Shown: positions 57,503 through 64,000 of the stretch, piece after piece
How positions within the stretch are numbered: position 1 is the first letter of the stretch
Layout: each line of letters opens with the position of its first letter
Assembly (NCBI GenBank): GCA_965214435.1
Contig: OZ243960.1
Coordinates: 2,604,001-2,668,000 of the forward strand
Reading direction: 5' to 3'
DNA length: 64,000 nucleotides
Source of the DNA: Rubrobacter_A sp965214435
GTDB lineage: Bacteria > Actinomycetota > Rubrobacteria > Rubrobacterales > Rubrobacteraceae
Position numbers and translations under genes: made by a program
Notes under the pieces: generated by a model
The model's database searches: none
Seen by the model: the letters and a program-made list of their open reading frames with translations, nothing else
Told to the model about the DNA's origin: nothing

Positions 57503-58432
57503 ATGAGCGAAGTAGCCCGCAACCTGGCTCAGCAAGTCCAGGAGCAAACCGTCAACAGCGCAAAAGAGTTCTACGGTAACGCGCTGAGCGAGATCAAGGT
57601 CCAACTCCAGAGCAGCCGCTCAGAGCTCGAAAACCTGCTCCAGCAACTCCCCGAAGACCAGGACGAGGCCGTATCCGAAATCCAGGAACTCGTCGATTCC
57701 TACGAGTCCATCACCGAAGCTCTCGACGAGGCGGCCCACACTCAGGGAGTGGAAGACTTTGTCGAAGAGGCGGCGGAAACGGAGCAGGAGACCGCCGAAG
57801 AAGGCGGAGAAGAGACCGGAGAGGAAGAAGAGCAGCAAGACGGGGAAGCAGCCGAAAACGGTGGGGAGGAACAAGAGGACGCGCAGCAGCCCGATCCGGC
57901 GGCGGATAACCTCCCGTCCGGCTTCCAGTTGCCCGGTGAGACCACCAACGAGGATGGACAGACTACCCAGCGGGTCGTGGACGAGTCCGGGGATATTATC
58001 GAGACCACCCTCAGCGAGTCGGGCGAGCTGGTAAGCGAGGAGATAACCGGCAACGTCACCGAGTTGCCCCTGGCGGAAGGGTACGAAGAGTATCAGAACG
58101 AAGAATGGCAGACGGTCCGCCCGGTACAGGAGGAGTCCGGCAACCTCCTTAAACTCACGCTCGACGAGGATAACAACCTCCTGGATATAGAGATCGCCTC
58201 AGAAGAAGAACAAGAGGAAGGGTCCGAAGAACAGGAATCGGAAGAGGAAGAGCCAGAGGAGCAAGAGTCAGAAGAAGAGGCTGAGGAGGAAGGCGGAGAC
58301 CTGCCACAGGTCACGCAGGCCGCGGCGCAAAAAGCGCAAGAGTTGGGTGTGGACCTCTCGCAAATAGAAGAGGGTTCGGGTGCCGGGGGACGCGTGCTCG
58401 TCAAGGACGTAATGGCAACGGCGGGACGCTAA
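57503..58432 (+). CDS. Acidic coiled-coil protein with a lone C-terminal E3-binding domain
   Basis: 309 residues. Residues 1-80: helical (NLAQQVQEQTVNSAKEFYGN, SRSELENLLQQLPEDQDEAV). About 85-135: Glu-rich low complexity. About 150-225: an internal duplication, QRVVDESGDIIETTLSESG and RPVQEESGNLLKLTLDEDN. Then another Glu-rich stretch, and at 264-309 a peripheral subunit-binding (E3_binding) domain: QAAAQKAQELGVDLSQIEEG, SGAGGRVLVKDVMA. That domain normally sits in E2 acyltransferases of 2-oxoacid dehydrogenases; here there is no lipoyl or catalytic domain. ATG 57503 follows GAGGAGA. Followed by a terminator. Function unknown; a scaffold or tether is a guess. Confidence 0.8.
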   Translation: MSEVARNLAQQVQEQTVNSAKEFYGNALSEIKVQLQSSRSELENLLQQLPEDQDEAVSEIQELVDSYESITEALDEAAHTQGVEDFVEEAAETEQETAEEGGEETGEEEEQQDGEAAENGGEEQEDAQQPDPAADNLPSGFQLPGETTNEDGQTTQRVVDESGDIIETTLSESGELVSEEITGNVTELPLAEGYEEYQNEEWQTVRPVQEESGNLLKLTLDEDNNLLDIEIASEEEQEEGSEEQESEEEEPEEQESEEEAEEEGGDLPQVTQAAAQKAQELGVDLSQIEEGSGAGGRVLVKDVMATAGR

Positions 58433-58446
58433 CCTCTCAAGCAGGT

Positions 58447-58482
58447 CGGGTACGGGGTAGGATCTTCTCGTACCCGATTTTC
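58447..58482 (+). terminator. Intrinsic terminator after the E3-binding-domain gene
   Basis: CGGGTACG and CGTACCCG form an eight-base-pair stem around a 12-14 base loop, followed by ATTTTCG on the plus strand, just after the 58432 stop. The remaining gap to 59111 holds another stem (AGAG-GCTAGA with TCTAGC-CTCT, 58501-58544) and open frames on both strands without recognisable domains; I support no gene there. Confidence 0.65.
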
Positions 58483-59111
58483 GTACGGAGTGAGGCCAGC
58501 AGAGTGCTAGACGCTGGCGACTCCGGGCTAACGTTCTAGCCTCTCGTGTGTCCGGTGGTGCGCTCGAGCGGTACCGGCGCGTGGGCGGAAAGCTCCCCCA
58601 CTACCCGACTCGGGCCGCAAATTGTCGCGGGTTGATCTACGCACAGCTTTTCGCGCGGCGTGCGGGGCCGGGCCGGTCTGGTTTCGAAGACTTACTTCGG
58701 AGTGCGCGAACCGTCCGTTACGCACACAAAGATCACCGGACCGGAGCGGCCCGCCTTACGGGTGAGGTGTCGAGCGTTTCGTGCGGTCATCCCGTAGAGT
58801 CTCTTGCTCTTCTTAGTCCAACTGTATTTCCTTTGACAGGTCTCTCTAAACTCCCCGCCAGGAGACACGGTCCAATAGCGGCATGGGCGGAGGTTTAGAT
58901 CTCTCCGGTCGAAAAGCTCCTGCCCGAAACGGGTTTTAGTCTGCTTCTCTAGGGTATGGTCCCCGCGAGAGCCGCGGTCCTGGGCTTTAGAGTATTCGAT
59001 GGCTAGCGACTCTCCCGGAGTGGCGGTGAACCCGCTGGCAGACCCCGTTCCTCCTGGAGGACGGAGGAGTACAAACGTACACGGGGAACTTTAGGGAAGA
59101 AGGTCCGTAGC

Positions 59112-60215
59112 GTGCAACAGCGCAAGGAAGAAGGGCTCTTTGAAGGGTCCAGCCGAGCCTTGATCTTGGCGGTCCTCGTCGGTATAGCGGTGGTCACCGG
59201 GCTTATCGTCGCCTACCAGGCTTTGTTCGTCCTCAAGGTGGCGGCCGTGGGCGCGCTGTTGGCGCTGGTCCTGAGAACTCTGGTCCGGGGACTGGAGAAG
59301 CTCGGCGCTTCACCGTTTATCTCGTCGGTTATCCTGTTCGTCGGCTTTCTGGCGTTCGGGGGTTTCGTTTACTTCGTGATGATCCCGAACATAGCCGATG
59401 AGGTGCGGGTCTTGCTTTCTCAGGGGGCGGGCTCTCTAAGCGCTCTGGCGAACGTGTTGGATGACCTGCCCGTGGGTCCCGACCCCTCGCAGCTCATAGA
59501 GCGCCTTGAGAATTACCTCACGGACCTGCTGGGTTCGTTGCCGAACCTCCTGATCTTCGCCGTACAGGAGATCATCGCGGTCATATCCATCGTCTTTCTG
59601 GCTTTGTACCTGGCCGTAAGCCCCGACACCTACGTCCGGGGCTTTTTACGGCTGGTTCCGGTGAACCGGCGGGATGAGGTCGAGGACTTCGTGAACGACC
59701 TGTCCGGGAGGCTTAGGGGCTGGGTGGTCGGCACGGCGCTCGTGGCGAGCTTTGTCGGCGTAATGGGGGGCCTGGGACTGTGGCTGCTCGGCGTCCCTCT
59801 GGCCCTCACCTTCGGTATCCTGGCCGGCGTCCTGGACATTATTCCTTACGTGGGGTCTATCGTGGGCGGGGCTCTGCCGGCGCTGGTAGCCCTGACTGTC
59901 GGTCCGGTAAAAGCTCTTGAGGTGGTAGTCCTGTTCGTCGTCATAAACCAGATAGAGGGAAACTTCTTGCAGCCGAAGATAATGGGCGGGCGGGTCGACG
60001 TACCGCCGGCGATGATCCTGGTCTCCATCCTGCTGTTCGCGTCGCTGGTCGGGCCGATAGTCGGGACGCTGCTCGCGGTACCGGCAGCGGTTATAGTGGT
60101 GGCCCTCGTGCAACGCCTGTCGCCCGAGAAGATGCCTTCCGAGGTGACTTCCGGCGAGGGAAAAGACACCGCCGGTAAAGAGGGCAAGGATGGTAAGGGC
60201 GGCGAGGATGGCTGA
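59112..60215 (+). CDS. AI-2E/PerM-family membrane transporter
   Basis: 367 residues with about eight membrane segments. Family features: two N-terminal helices (ALILAVLVGIAVVTGLIVAY, VLKVAAVGALLALVLRTLV), an amphipathic periplasmic-type middle, then LYLAVSPDTYVRGFLRLVPV, GRLRGWVVGTALVASFVGVM, GILAGVLDIIPYVGSIVGGA and VVINQIEGNFLQPKIMGGRV, the PerM signature (QxxEgnllqPkimg). Charged, Gly/Lys/Glu-rich tail. GTG start at 59112 follows AAGAAGG. Substrate in this family is uncertain despite the name; some are Na+/H+ antiporters. Stands alone. Confidence 0.88.
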   Translation: MQQRKEEGLFEGSSRALILAVLVGIAVVTGLIVAYQALFVLKVAAVGALLALVLRTLVRGLEKLGASPFISSVILFVGFLAFGGFVYFVMIPNIADEVRVLLSQGAGSLSALANVLDDLPVGPDPSQLIERLENYLTDLLGSLPNLLIFAVQEIIAVISIVFLALYLAVSPDTYVRGFLRLVPVNRRDEVEDFVNDLSGRLRGWVVGTALVASFVGVMGGLGLWLLGVPLALTFGILAGVLDIIPYVGSIVGGALPALVALTVGPVKALEVVVLFVVINQIEGNFLQPKIMGGRVDVPPAMILVSILLFASLVGPIVGTLLAVPAAVIVVALVQRLSPEKMPSEVTSGEGKDTAGKEGKDGKGGEDG

Positions 60216-60318
60216 GACCCGGTAAGGGATCAGACCGGAGACTCCGGGCTATTTCCACACCCCGGTCGGCGGCTTTATAAGACCGTCTACGACGACACCG
60301 GAGCCCGGCCGGGGCGGA

Positions 60319-61095
60319 TCAAACGACATCCCGAGGAGGTTCGGGCAGGCCGATGTGCTCCCGGATAACCCGCCGGCTCCCGTTCAAAGCCCTGTACAGT
60401 GCGGGAGAGCGGTGTGCGAGCACCCGCGTTACACATAATCTGGGGCTAGGGGCGCTGCTGGAGGCTAGTACTCCGGTTAGCCCGCTGAGTAGTGTGTGCA
60501 CCCGCCCGGCGAGCGCCTCGAAGCCGCCCGGTCCGCAGACAAAGATCGTGCCGGTGTACGAGTACCCAGCGAACGGTTCTCCCCCACCCAGCAGCTCAAA
60601 GCCGTCCACTACCTCCGGTACGCCGTCCCGGGAGATGCGCGTCCGGTTTGAAAGCGAGGAGAAGGCGAACCTCTCCCCCCTTCCCACCCGGCCCGCCGAA
60701 TAAGCCTCCCAGCATACGAGCGTAGCACCTTCCGAGAGAGAGAAAGTGTTCTCCTGCCGGTAAGCAGAGTCCGCAAACGGGATGACGTGGTGTGGCAGGT
60801 ACTCCAGGAAAGCGCCCTCGTCCATGCGGAAGAAGGCGCTCTGGCGAGAGTCCGGACCTCGGTAGACTTTGGTAGCCCCGGTGGTCAGGACGGAGGCCGC
60901 CGCGCCGGGGCCGAGGGACACGTCTATGTCGTAGCGGTCCCCACTCAGGATGCCGCCCGCAGGCGTGGTTATGAGGAGTTCCGGCATGCTCTGTGTACCC
61001 GGTGGGTGGATGGCCCAGGTCGGCCCGAAAGGTACCGTGAAGTAGCGGCGGGTAAGCGAGGTCTTTTCACCCCGCTTCTCCAGTCCGAGGCGCAA
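60319..61095 (-). CDS. ureD: Urease accessory protein UreD (UreH)
   Basis: UreD scaffolds UreF-UreG on apo-urease during nickel insertion. 258 residues: LTRRYFTVPFGPTWAIHPPG, LLITTPAGGILSGDRYDIDV, VLTTGATKVYRGPDSRQSAF, LEYLPHHVIPFADSAYRQEN and RVLAHRSPALYRALNGSRRV. First ATG/GTG/TTG in frame is TTG 61095; the frame is open 40 bases further up, to the ureG stop, without a standard start, so the N-terminus is uncertain. Last of ureC-ureF-ureG-ureD. Confidence 0.9.
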   Translation of the reverse strand: MRLGLEKRGEKTSLTRRYFTVPFGPTWAIHPPGTQSMPELLITTPAGGILSGDRYDIDVSLGPGAAASVLTTGATKVYRGPDSRQSAFFRMDEGAFLEYLPHHVIPFADSAYRQENTFSLSEGATLVCWEAYSAGRVGRGERFAFSSLSNRTRISRDGVPEVVDGFELLGGGEPFAGYSYTGTIFVCGPGGFEALAGRVHTLLSGLTGVLASSSAPSPRLCVTRVLAHRSPALYRALNGSRRVIREHIGLPEPPRDVV

Positions 61096-61135
61096 CTCTC
61101 CGTGCTGACCACCAGCTGTGGTGCCGGCGGTAACG

Positions 61136-61840
61136 CTAGTGGGTATGGTCGTGATGGTCAGGCCGGACGGTCGAGGTTGCCGGTGCCCAGCGGCGCTCGG
61201 TTACGGCGGCGCGCACCCAGTCCAGCACCGCTTCCATACCCTCGCCGCCGGTTATGGAGGTAAAGAGGGTCGGGGTTTCGCCGCGCAGTTCGGCGGCGTC
61301 GCGGTCCATGACGGAGAGGTCCGCGCCGACGAGCGGGGCGAGGTCTATCTTGTTTATGATCAGAAGTTCCGAGCGAGTCACGCCGGGACCGCCCTTGCGC
61401 GGCACCTTGTCCCCGCCGGCCACGTCTATGACGTAGATGGAAGCGTCCACCAGTTCCGGGGAAAAAGAAGCCGCGAGGTTATCCCCGCCGCTTTCTATGA
61501 AGATGAGATCCAGGGCAGGCAGGTCCTTCTCGAAAGCCTCGACCGCCTCCAGGTTCATAGAGATGTCGTCCCGGACGGCGGTGTGCGGGCATCCTCCGGT
61601 CTCGACGCCGACGACCCGTCCTTCGGGGAGCACGGCGGCTCTTTGCAGGAACTCGGCGTCCTCGCGGGTAAAGATGTCGTTGGTTACGGCGGCGATCTCG
61701 AACTCTTCGCCCAGGCGGCGGCACGACTCGGCGATCAGGGCCGTCTTGCCCGAGCCTACCGGCCCGCCGACCCCGAGCCTCAAAGGTTTATCCACGGTTG
61801 TGTCTCCTCGCTCTCCGTTTTCCTGATTTGTCTGGCTCAT
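61136..61840 (-). CDS. ureG: Urease accessory GTPase UreG
   Basis: SIMIBI GTPase that delivers nickel. 234 residues: P-loop LGVGGPVGSGKTALIAESCR, AVTNDIFTREDAEFL, metal-binding CPH in GVETGGCPHTAVRDDISMNL, Walker B-like LIFIESGGDNLAASFSPEL, guanine motif LIINKIDLAP. Short His-containing tail (DHHDHTH) at the C-terminus, which may store or pass nickel. ATG 61840 overlaps the ureF stop. Confidence 0.95.
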   Translation of the reverse strand: MSQTNQENGERGDTTVDKPLRLGVGGPVGSGKTALIAESCRRLGEEFEIAAVTNDIFTREDAEFLQRAAVLPEGRVVGVETGGCPHTAVRDDISMNLEAVEAFEKDLPALDLIFIESGGDNLAASFSPELVDASIYVIDVAGGDKVPRKGGPGVTRSELLIINKIDLAPLVGADLSVMDRDAAELRGETPTLFTSITGGEGMEAVLDWVRAAVTERRWAPATSTVRPDHHDHTH

Positions 61841-62532
61841 GAGATGTAAAGCCTCGTCCTCTGGCGCTCGTGGTGCATCGAGCGCACGTCCAGGAGCGGC
61901 GTGAACGCGTACATATCTCCAGCTTCCAATGACGCGCTCTTCTCTACGGACACTAAGATCTCGCCGCCCAGACCGTGGAGTACCCGCTGGGCGACGCCGC
62001 CCCCGAGCGGGATGAGCTTCTGCCCGGCGGCGACCAGCGCCGCAGCCGTAGAATACAGGTAGGCGGGAAGGACCTCTTCGAGCCCGGCCCCGAGGTGCGG
62101 CGCTACCACCCCGTAACCGACGGCCAGGTTGCCCGGTGACCCGCCGTCCCGCACCAGGCTGGAGAACTCGTCCAACAGCCCGCCACCTTCGAGGTTCAGC
62201 GCCCCGACGCCCGCCAGCACGCTCGCCAGAAACCGGCGGCCGGTAGCCGCGCTAGCCGCCCGGAGTTCGCGGGTTAGCTTAGTGGCCGAGAGTAGCCGGT
62301 CTATGTGAACTAGCTCCTCCAGCGCATCCGCGGCGTAGGCGGCCCGCAAAGCCACGCAGTCAGAGGTGGCGGCGGCGTCCAGGTGGAGCCCGACGGCGCG
62401 CTCCAGGTCCTCCGGTCCCGCGAGTTCTCCAGCCTCGAAAAAGGCTTCCAGGCCCAGCGAGTGGGCAAAGGCCCCGGTCGGGAAGGCGGAGTCCGAGATC
62501 TGGAGCAGACTGAGTAGCGATTGCGGTCTCAC
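61837..62532 (-). CDS. ureF: Urease accessory protein UreF
   Basis: UreF regulates UreG GTPase action in the activation complex. 231 residues: LLSLLQISDSAFPTGAFAHS, GLEAFFEAGELAGPEDLE, mid helices, LYSTAAALVAAGQKLIPLGG and the C-terminal DVRSMHHERQRTRLYIS. The frame is open to 62583 but GTG 62532 overlaps the ureC stop (TAGTG) and matches the family start, so I chose it; translation coupled to ureC. Confidence 0.93.
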   Translation of the reverse strand: MRPQSLLSLLQISDSAFPTGAFAHSLGLEAFFEAGELAGPEDLERAVGLHLDAAATSDCVALRAAYAADALEELVHIDRLLSATKLTRELRAASAATGRRFLASVLAGVGALNLEGGGLLDEFSSLVRDGGSPGNLAVGYGVVAPHLGAGLEEVLPAYLYSTAAALVAAGQKLIPLGGGVAQRVLHGLGGEILVSVEKSASLEAGDMYAFTPLLDVRSMHHERQRTRLYIS

Positions 62533-64000
62533 TAGAACAGGAAGTACCGCTGGGCAAGGGATAGGTCCGTGGCTGGCTCGCACGTAATGTACTCGCCGTC
62601 TACCCGCACCTCGTAGGTCTCCGGATCCACCTTAATCTCCCCGACATAGTCGTTCAAGAGCATATCCTTTTTGCCCAGGTTGCGCGTGTCATGTACCGGA
62701 ACGACCTGGCGCTGCAAGCCTAAAGTTTCGCCGATACCGTCTTCGGCGGCGGCCCCGGAGGTGAAGGTGTAGCACAGAGAGCCTATAGGCATGCCGGTCC
62801 CGCCGAAGTTCGGGCGCGAGAAGACCGGTTCGGGGTACGGGCTGGAGGCGTTGGGGTCGCCCATCTGCGAGTAGGCCACCAGCCCGCCCTTTATGACGAC
62901 GTTCGGCTTGACCCCGAAAAAGGCCGGCTGCCACATTATGAGGTCGGCGAGCTTGCCGACCTCCACGGAGCCGATGCGGTCCGCGATGCCGTGGGTTATG
63001 GCGGGGTTTATGGTGCACTTGGCGACGTAGCGCTTGACGCGGTGGTTGTCGTGGTAGTGGTTGTCTTCCGGTAGGTGGCCGCGCTGGCGCTTCATCTTCG
63101 AGGCGGTCTGGAAGGTGCGCTGGTAGACCTCTCCTATACGACCCATCGCTTGGGAGTCACTGCTCATCATGGAGAGCGCGCCGATGTCCTGCAAGATGTC
63201 CTCGGCGGCGATGGTCTCGCCCCGGACCCGGCTCTCGGCGAGGGCTACCTCCGCCGGGACGTTGGGGTTCAGGTGGTGGACGACCATGACCATCGGGACG
63301 TGCTCGGCGATGGTGTCGGTGGTCCAGGGGCGGGTCGGGGTCGTGGAGCTTGGCAGGACGTTTTCCAGGCCGCACACCTCCATGATGTCCGGGGCGTGGC
63401 CGCCACCGGCACCCTCGGTGTGGAAGGTGTGGATCGTACGCCCCTCGAAAGCTCCCATGCTGTCCCCGACAAAGCCCATCTCATTCATGGAGTCGGTGTG
63501 GAGCGGCACCTGCACGTCCATCTCGTCGGCCACCGAAAGGGCGATGCGGATGGCCTGGGTGGTCGCGCCGTAGTCCTCGTGTACCTTCAGGCCGCAGGCA
63601 CCGGCGCGCACCTGTTCCCGGAGGGCGTCGGGGCTTGAAGAACTGCCCTTGCCGAAAAAGCCGATGTTTACCGGAAGGGTTTCCGTAGCCTCGAACATCC
63701 GGTGCAGGTTCCAGGCTCCCGGGGTACTGGAGACGGCGATGGAGCCGGTAAAGGGTCCGGTGCCGCCGCCGAGCAGCGTGGTGGTGCCGCCGGAGATGGC
63801 GTGCGGGACCTGCTCGGGGGCTACGAAGTGGACGTGGGAGTCGACGGCGCCGGCCGTGATGATAAAGCCCTCGCCGGACATGACGTCCGTGGAGGCTCCT
63901 ATCTGCATGGTCACCCCGTCCTGGATGTCGGGGTTTCCAGCCTTGCCGATACCGGCTATGAGGCCGTCGCGGATGCCGATGTCCGCCTTGATGATCCCGG
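62532..64000 (-). CDS. ureC: Urease subunit alpha UreC, C-terminal part (flap Cys replaced by Val)
   Basis: Nickel amidohydrolase splitting urea. The N-terminal about 80 residues lie beyond 64000. Nickel ligands: HVH in GAVDSHVHFVAPEQ, carbamylated Lys in CGLKVHEDYGATTQAIRIA, His in PLHTDSMNEMGFVGDSMGAF and RTIHTFHTEGAGGGHAPDIM, Asp in MMSSDSQAMGRIGEVYQRT. C-terminal KCTINPAITHGIADRIGSVE, VGKLADLIMW. The mobile flap reads MVMVVHHLNPNVPAEVALAE: the cysteine that normally precedes HH is Val (63279-63281). First of ureC-F-G-D in this window; ureA and ureB would be further right. Confidence 0.95.
   Translation of the reverse strand, partial: GIIKADIGIRDGLIAGIGKAGNPDIQDGVTMQIGASTDVMSGEGFIITAGAVDSHVHFVAPEQVPHAISGGTTTLLGGGTGPFTGSIAVSSTPGAWNLHRMFEATETLPVNIGFFGKGSSSSPDALREQVRAGACGLKVHEDYGATTQAIRIALSVADEMDVQVPLHTDSMNEMGFVGDSMGAFEGRTIHTFHTEGAGGGHAPDIMEVCGLENVLPSSTTPTRPWTTDTIAEHVPMVMVVHHLNPNVPAEVALAESRVRGETIAAEDILQDIGALSMMSSDSQAMGRIGEVYQRTFQTASKMKRQRGHLPEDNHYHDNHRVKRYVAKCTINPAITHGIADRIGSVEVGKLADLIMWQPAFFGVKPNVVIKGGLVAYSQMGDPNASSPYPEPVFSRPNFGGTGMPIGSLCYTFTSGAAAEDGIGETLGLQRQVVPVHDTRNLGKKDMLLNDYVGEIKVDPETYEVRVDGEYITCEPATDLSLAQRYFLF

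Noticed and set aside
42848..58534. Shared 13-mer TCCGGGCTAACGT at 42848 and 58522, and scattered GCTAGCG motifs, as a dispersed intergenic repeat family
   Set aside because: Flanking sequences do not match and too few copies are present to distinguish from chance in this GC-rich background.
58548..58898. 116-codon plus-strand frame between the E3-binding-domain gene and the AI-2E-family gene
   Set aside because: No ribosome-binding site, unusual composition and a competing frame on the other strand; no domain recognised.
1..64000. CRISPR array, prophage, insertion sequence or defence island
   Set aside because: No regularly spaced repeats, transposase, integrase, cas, restriction or toxin-antitoxin genes were seen in any frame I could interpret.

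Overview
The window is high-GC bacterial DNA. Gene content, an actinobacterial gene order (smc, rnc, YceD, SepIVA-like and rsmD/coaD close together), the WhiG-type and SigB/SigF-type sigma factors and frequent GTG/TTG starts suggest a deep-branching actinobacterium, most likely Rubrobacter or a relative. That placement is inference; no rRNA or other typing marker is present.

Positions 1-41200 are a dense, almost entirely minus-strand housekeeping block. Read in the direction of transcription (right to left) it has: a SigB/SigF-type sigma factor and rpe; an FMN-riboswitch-controlled riboflavin operon (ribD-ribE-ribBA-ribH); fatty-acid kinase fakA with its DegV-type fatty-acid-binding partner; recG; an in-frame rsmD-coaD fusion; a SepIVA-like protein, YceD and rpmF; plsX and the fatty-acid genes (fabH, fabD, fabZ, fabG, acpP, fabF); rnc, smc, ftsY, ffh; rpsP-khpA-rimM-trmD-rplS; rnhB, yraN, comM, dprA and a WhiG/FliA-type sigma factor; rpsB-tsf-pyrH-frr; uppS-cdsA-dxr-rseP-ispG; and finally rimP-nusA, which runs off the left edge. 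rpmB (L28) is the only plus-strand gene here. The block links ribosome building, protein export, isoprenoid, phospholipid and fatty-acid synthesis and chromosome segregation. Most junctions overlap by a few bases or are only a few bases apart, so translational coupling is likely. Three control regions stand out: a promoter plus terminator hairpin just before rimP (attenuator candidate), a structured leader before rpsB, and the FMN riboswitch.

Positions 41500-51900 are an accessory, partly decayed region. It holds a UGT-type glycosyltransferase and a carbohydrate or polyol catabolic set (class II aldolase, truncated SDR, SorC regulator, HAD phosphatase, AraM/EgsA-like glycerol-1-phosphate dehydrogenase, GpsA-like dehydrogenase, FGGY kinase) resembling the AraB/AraD/AraL/AraM theme of Bacillus. 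Decay shows at several points: the SDR and the SorC gene both lack their 5' ends and meet head to head, a PH-like/SHOCT gene is frameshifted, and a biotinyl-carrier-like pseudogene lies before hup.

Positions 51900-64000 hold hup (HU), a MacB-like ABC exporter pair with a small membrane protein and a toast-rack-like lipoprotein, a TetR regulator with an almost leaderless mRNA, an unusual acidic protein ending in a lone E3-binding (peripheral subunit-binding) domain, an AI-2E/PerM-family permease, and urease genes ureC(partial)-ureF-ureG-ureD. I saw no tRNA, rRNA, CRISPR array, insertion sequence or prophage gene.
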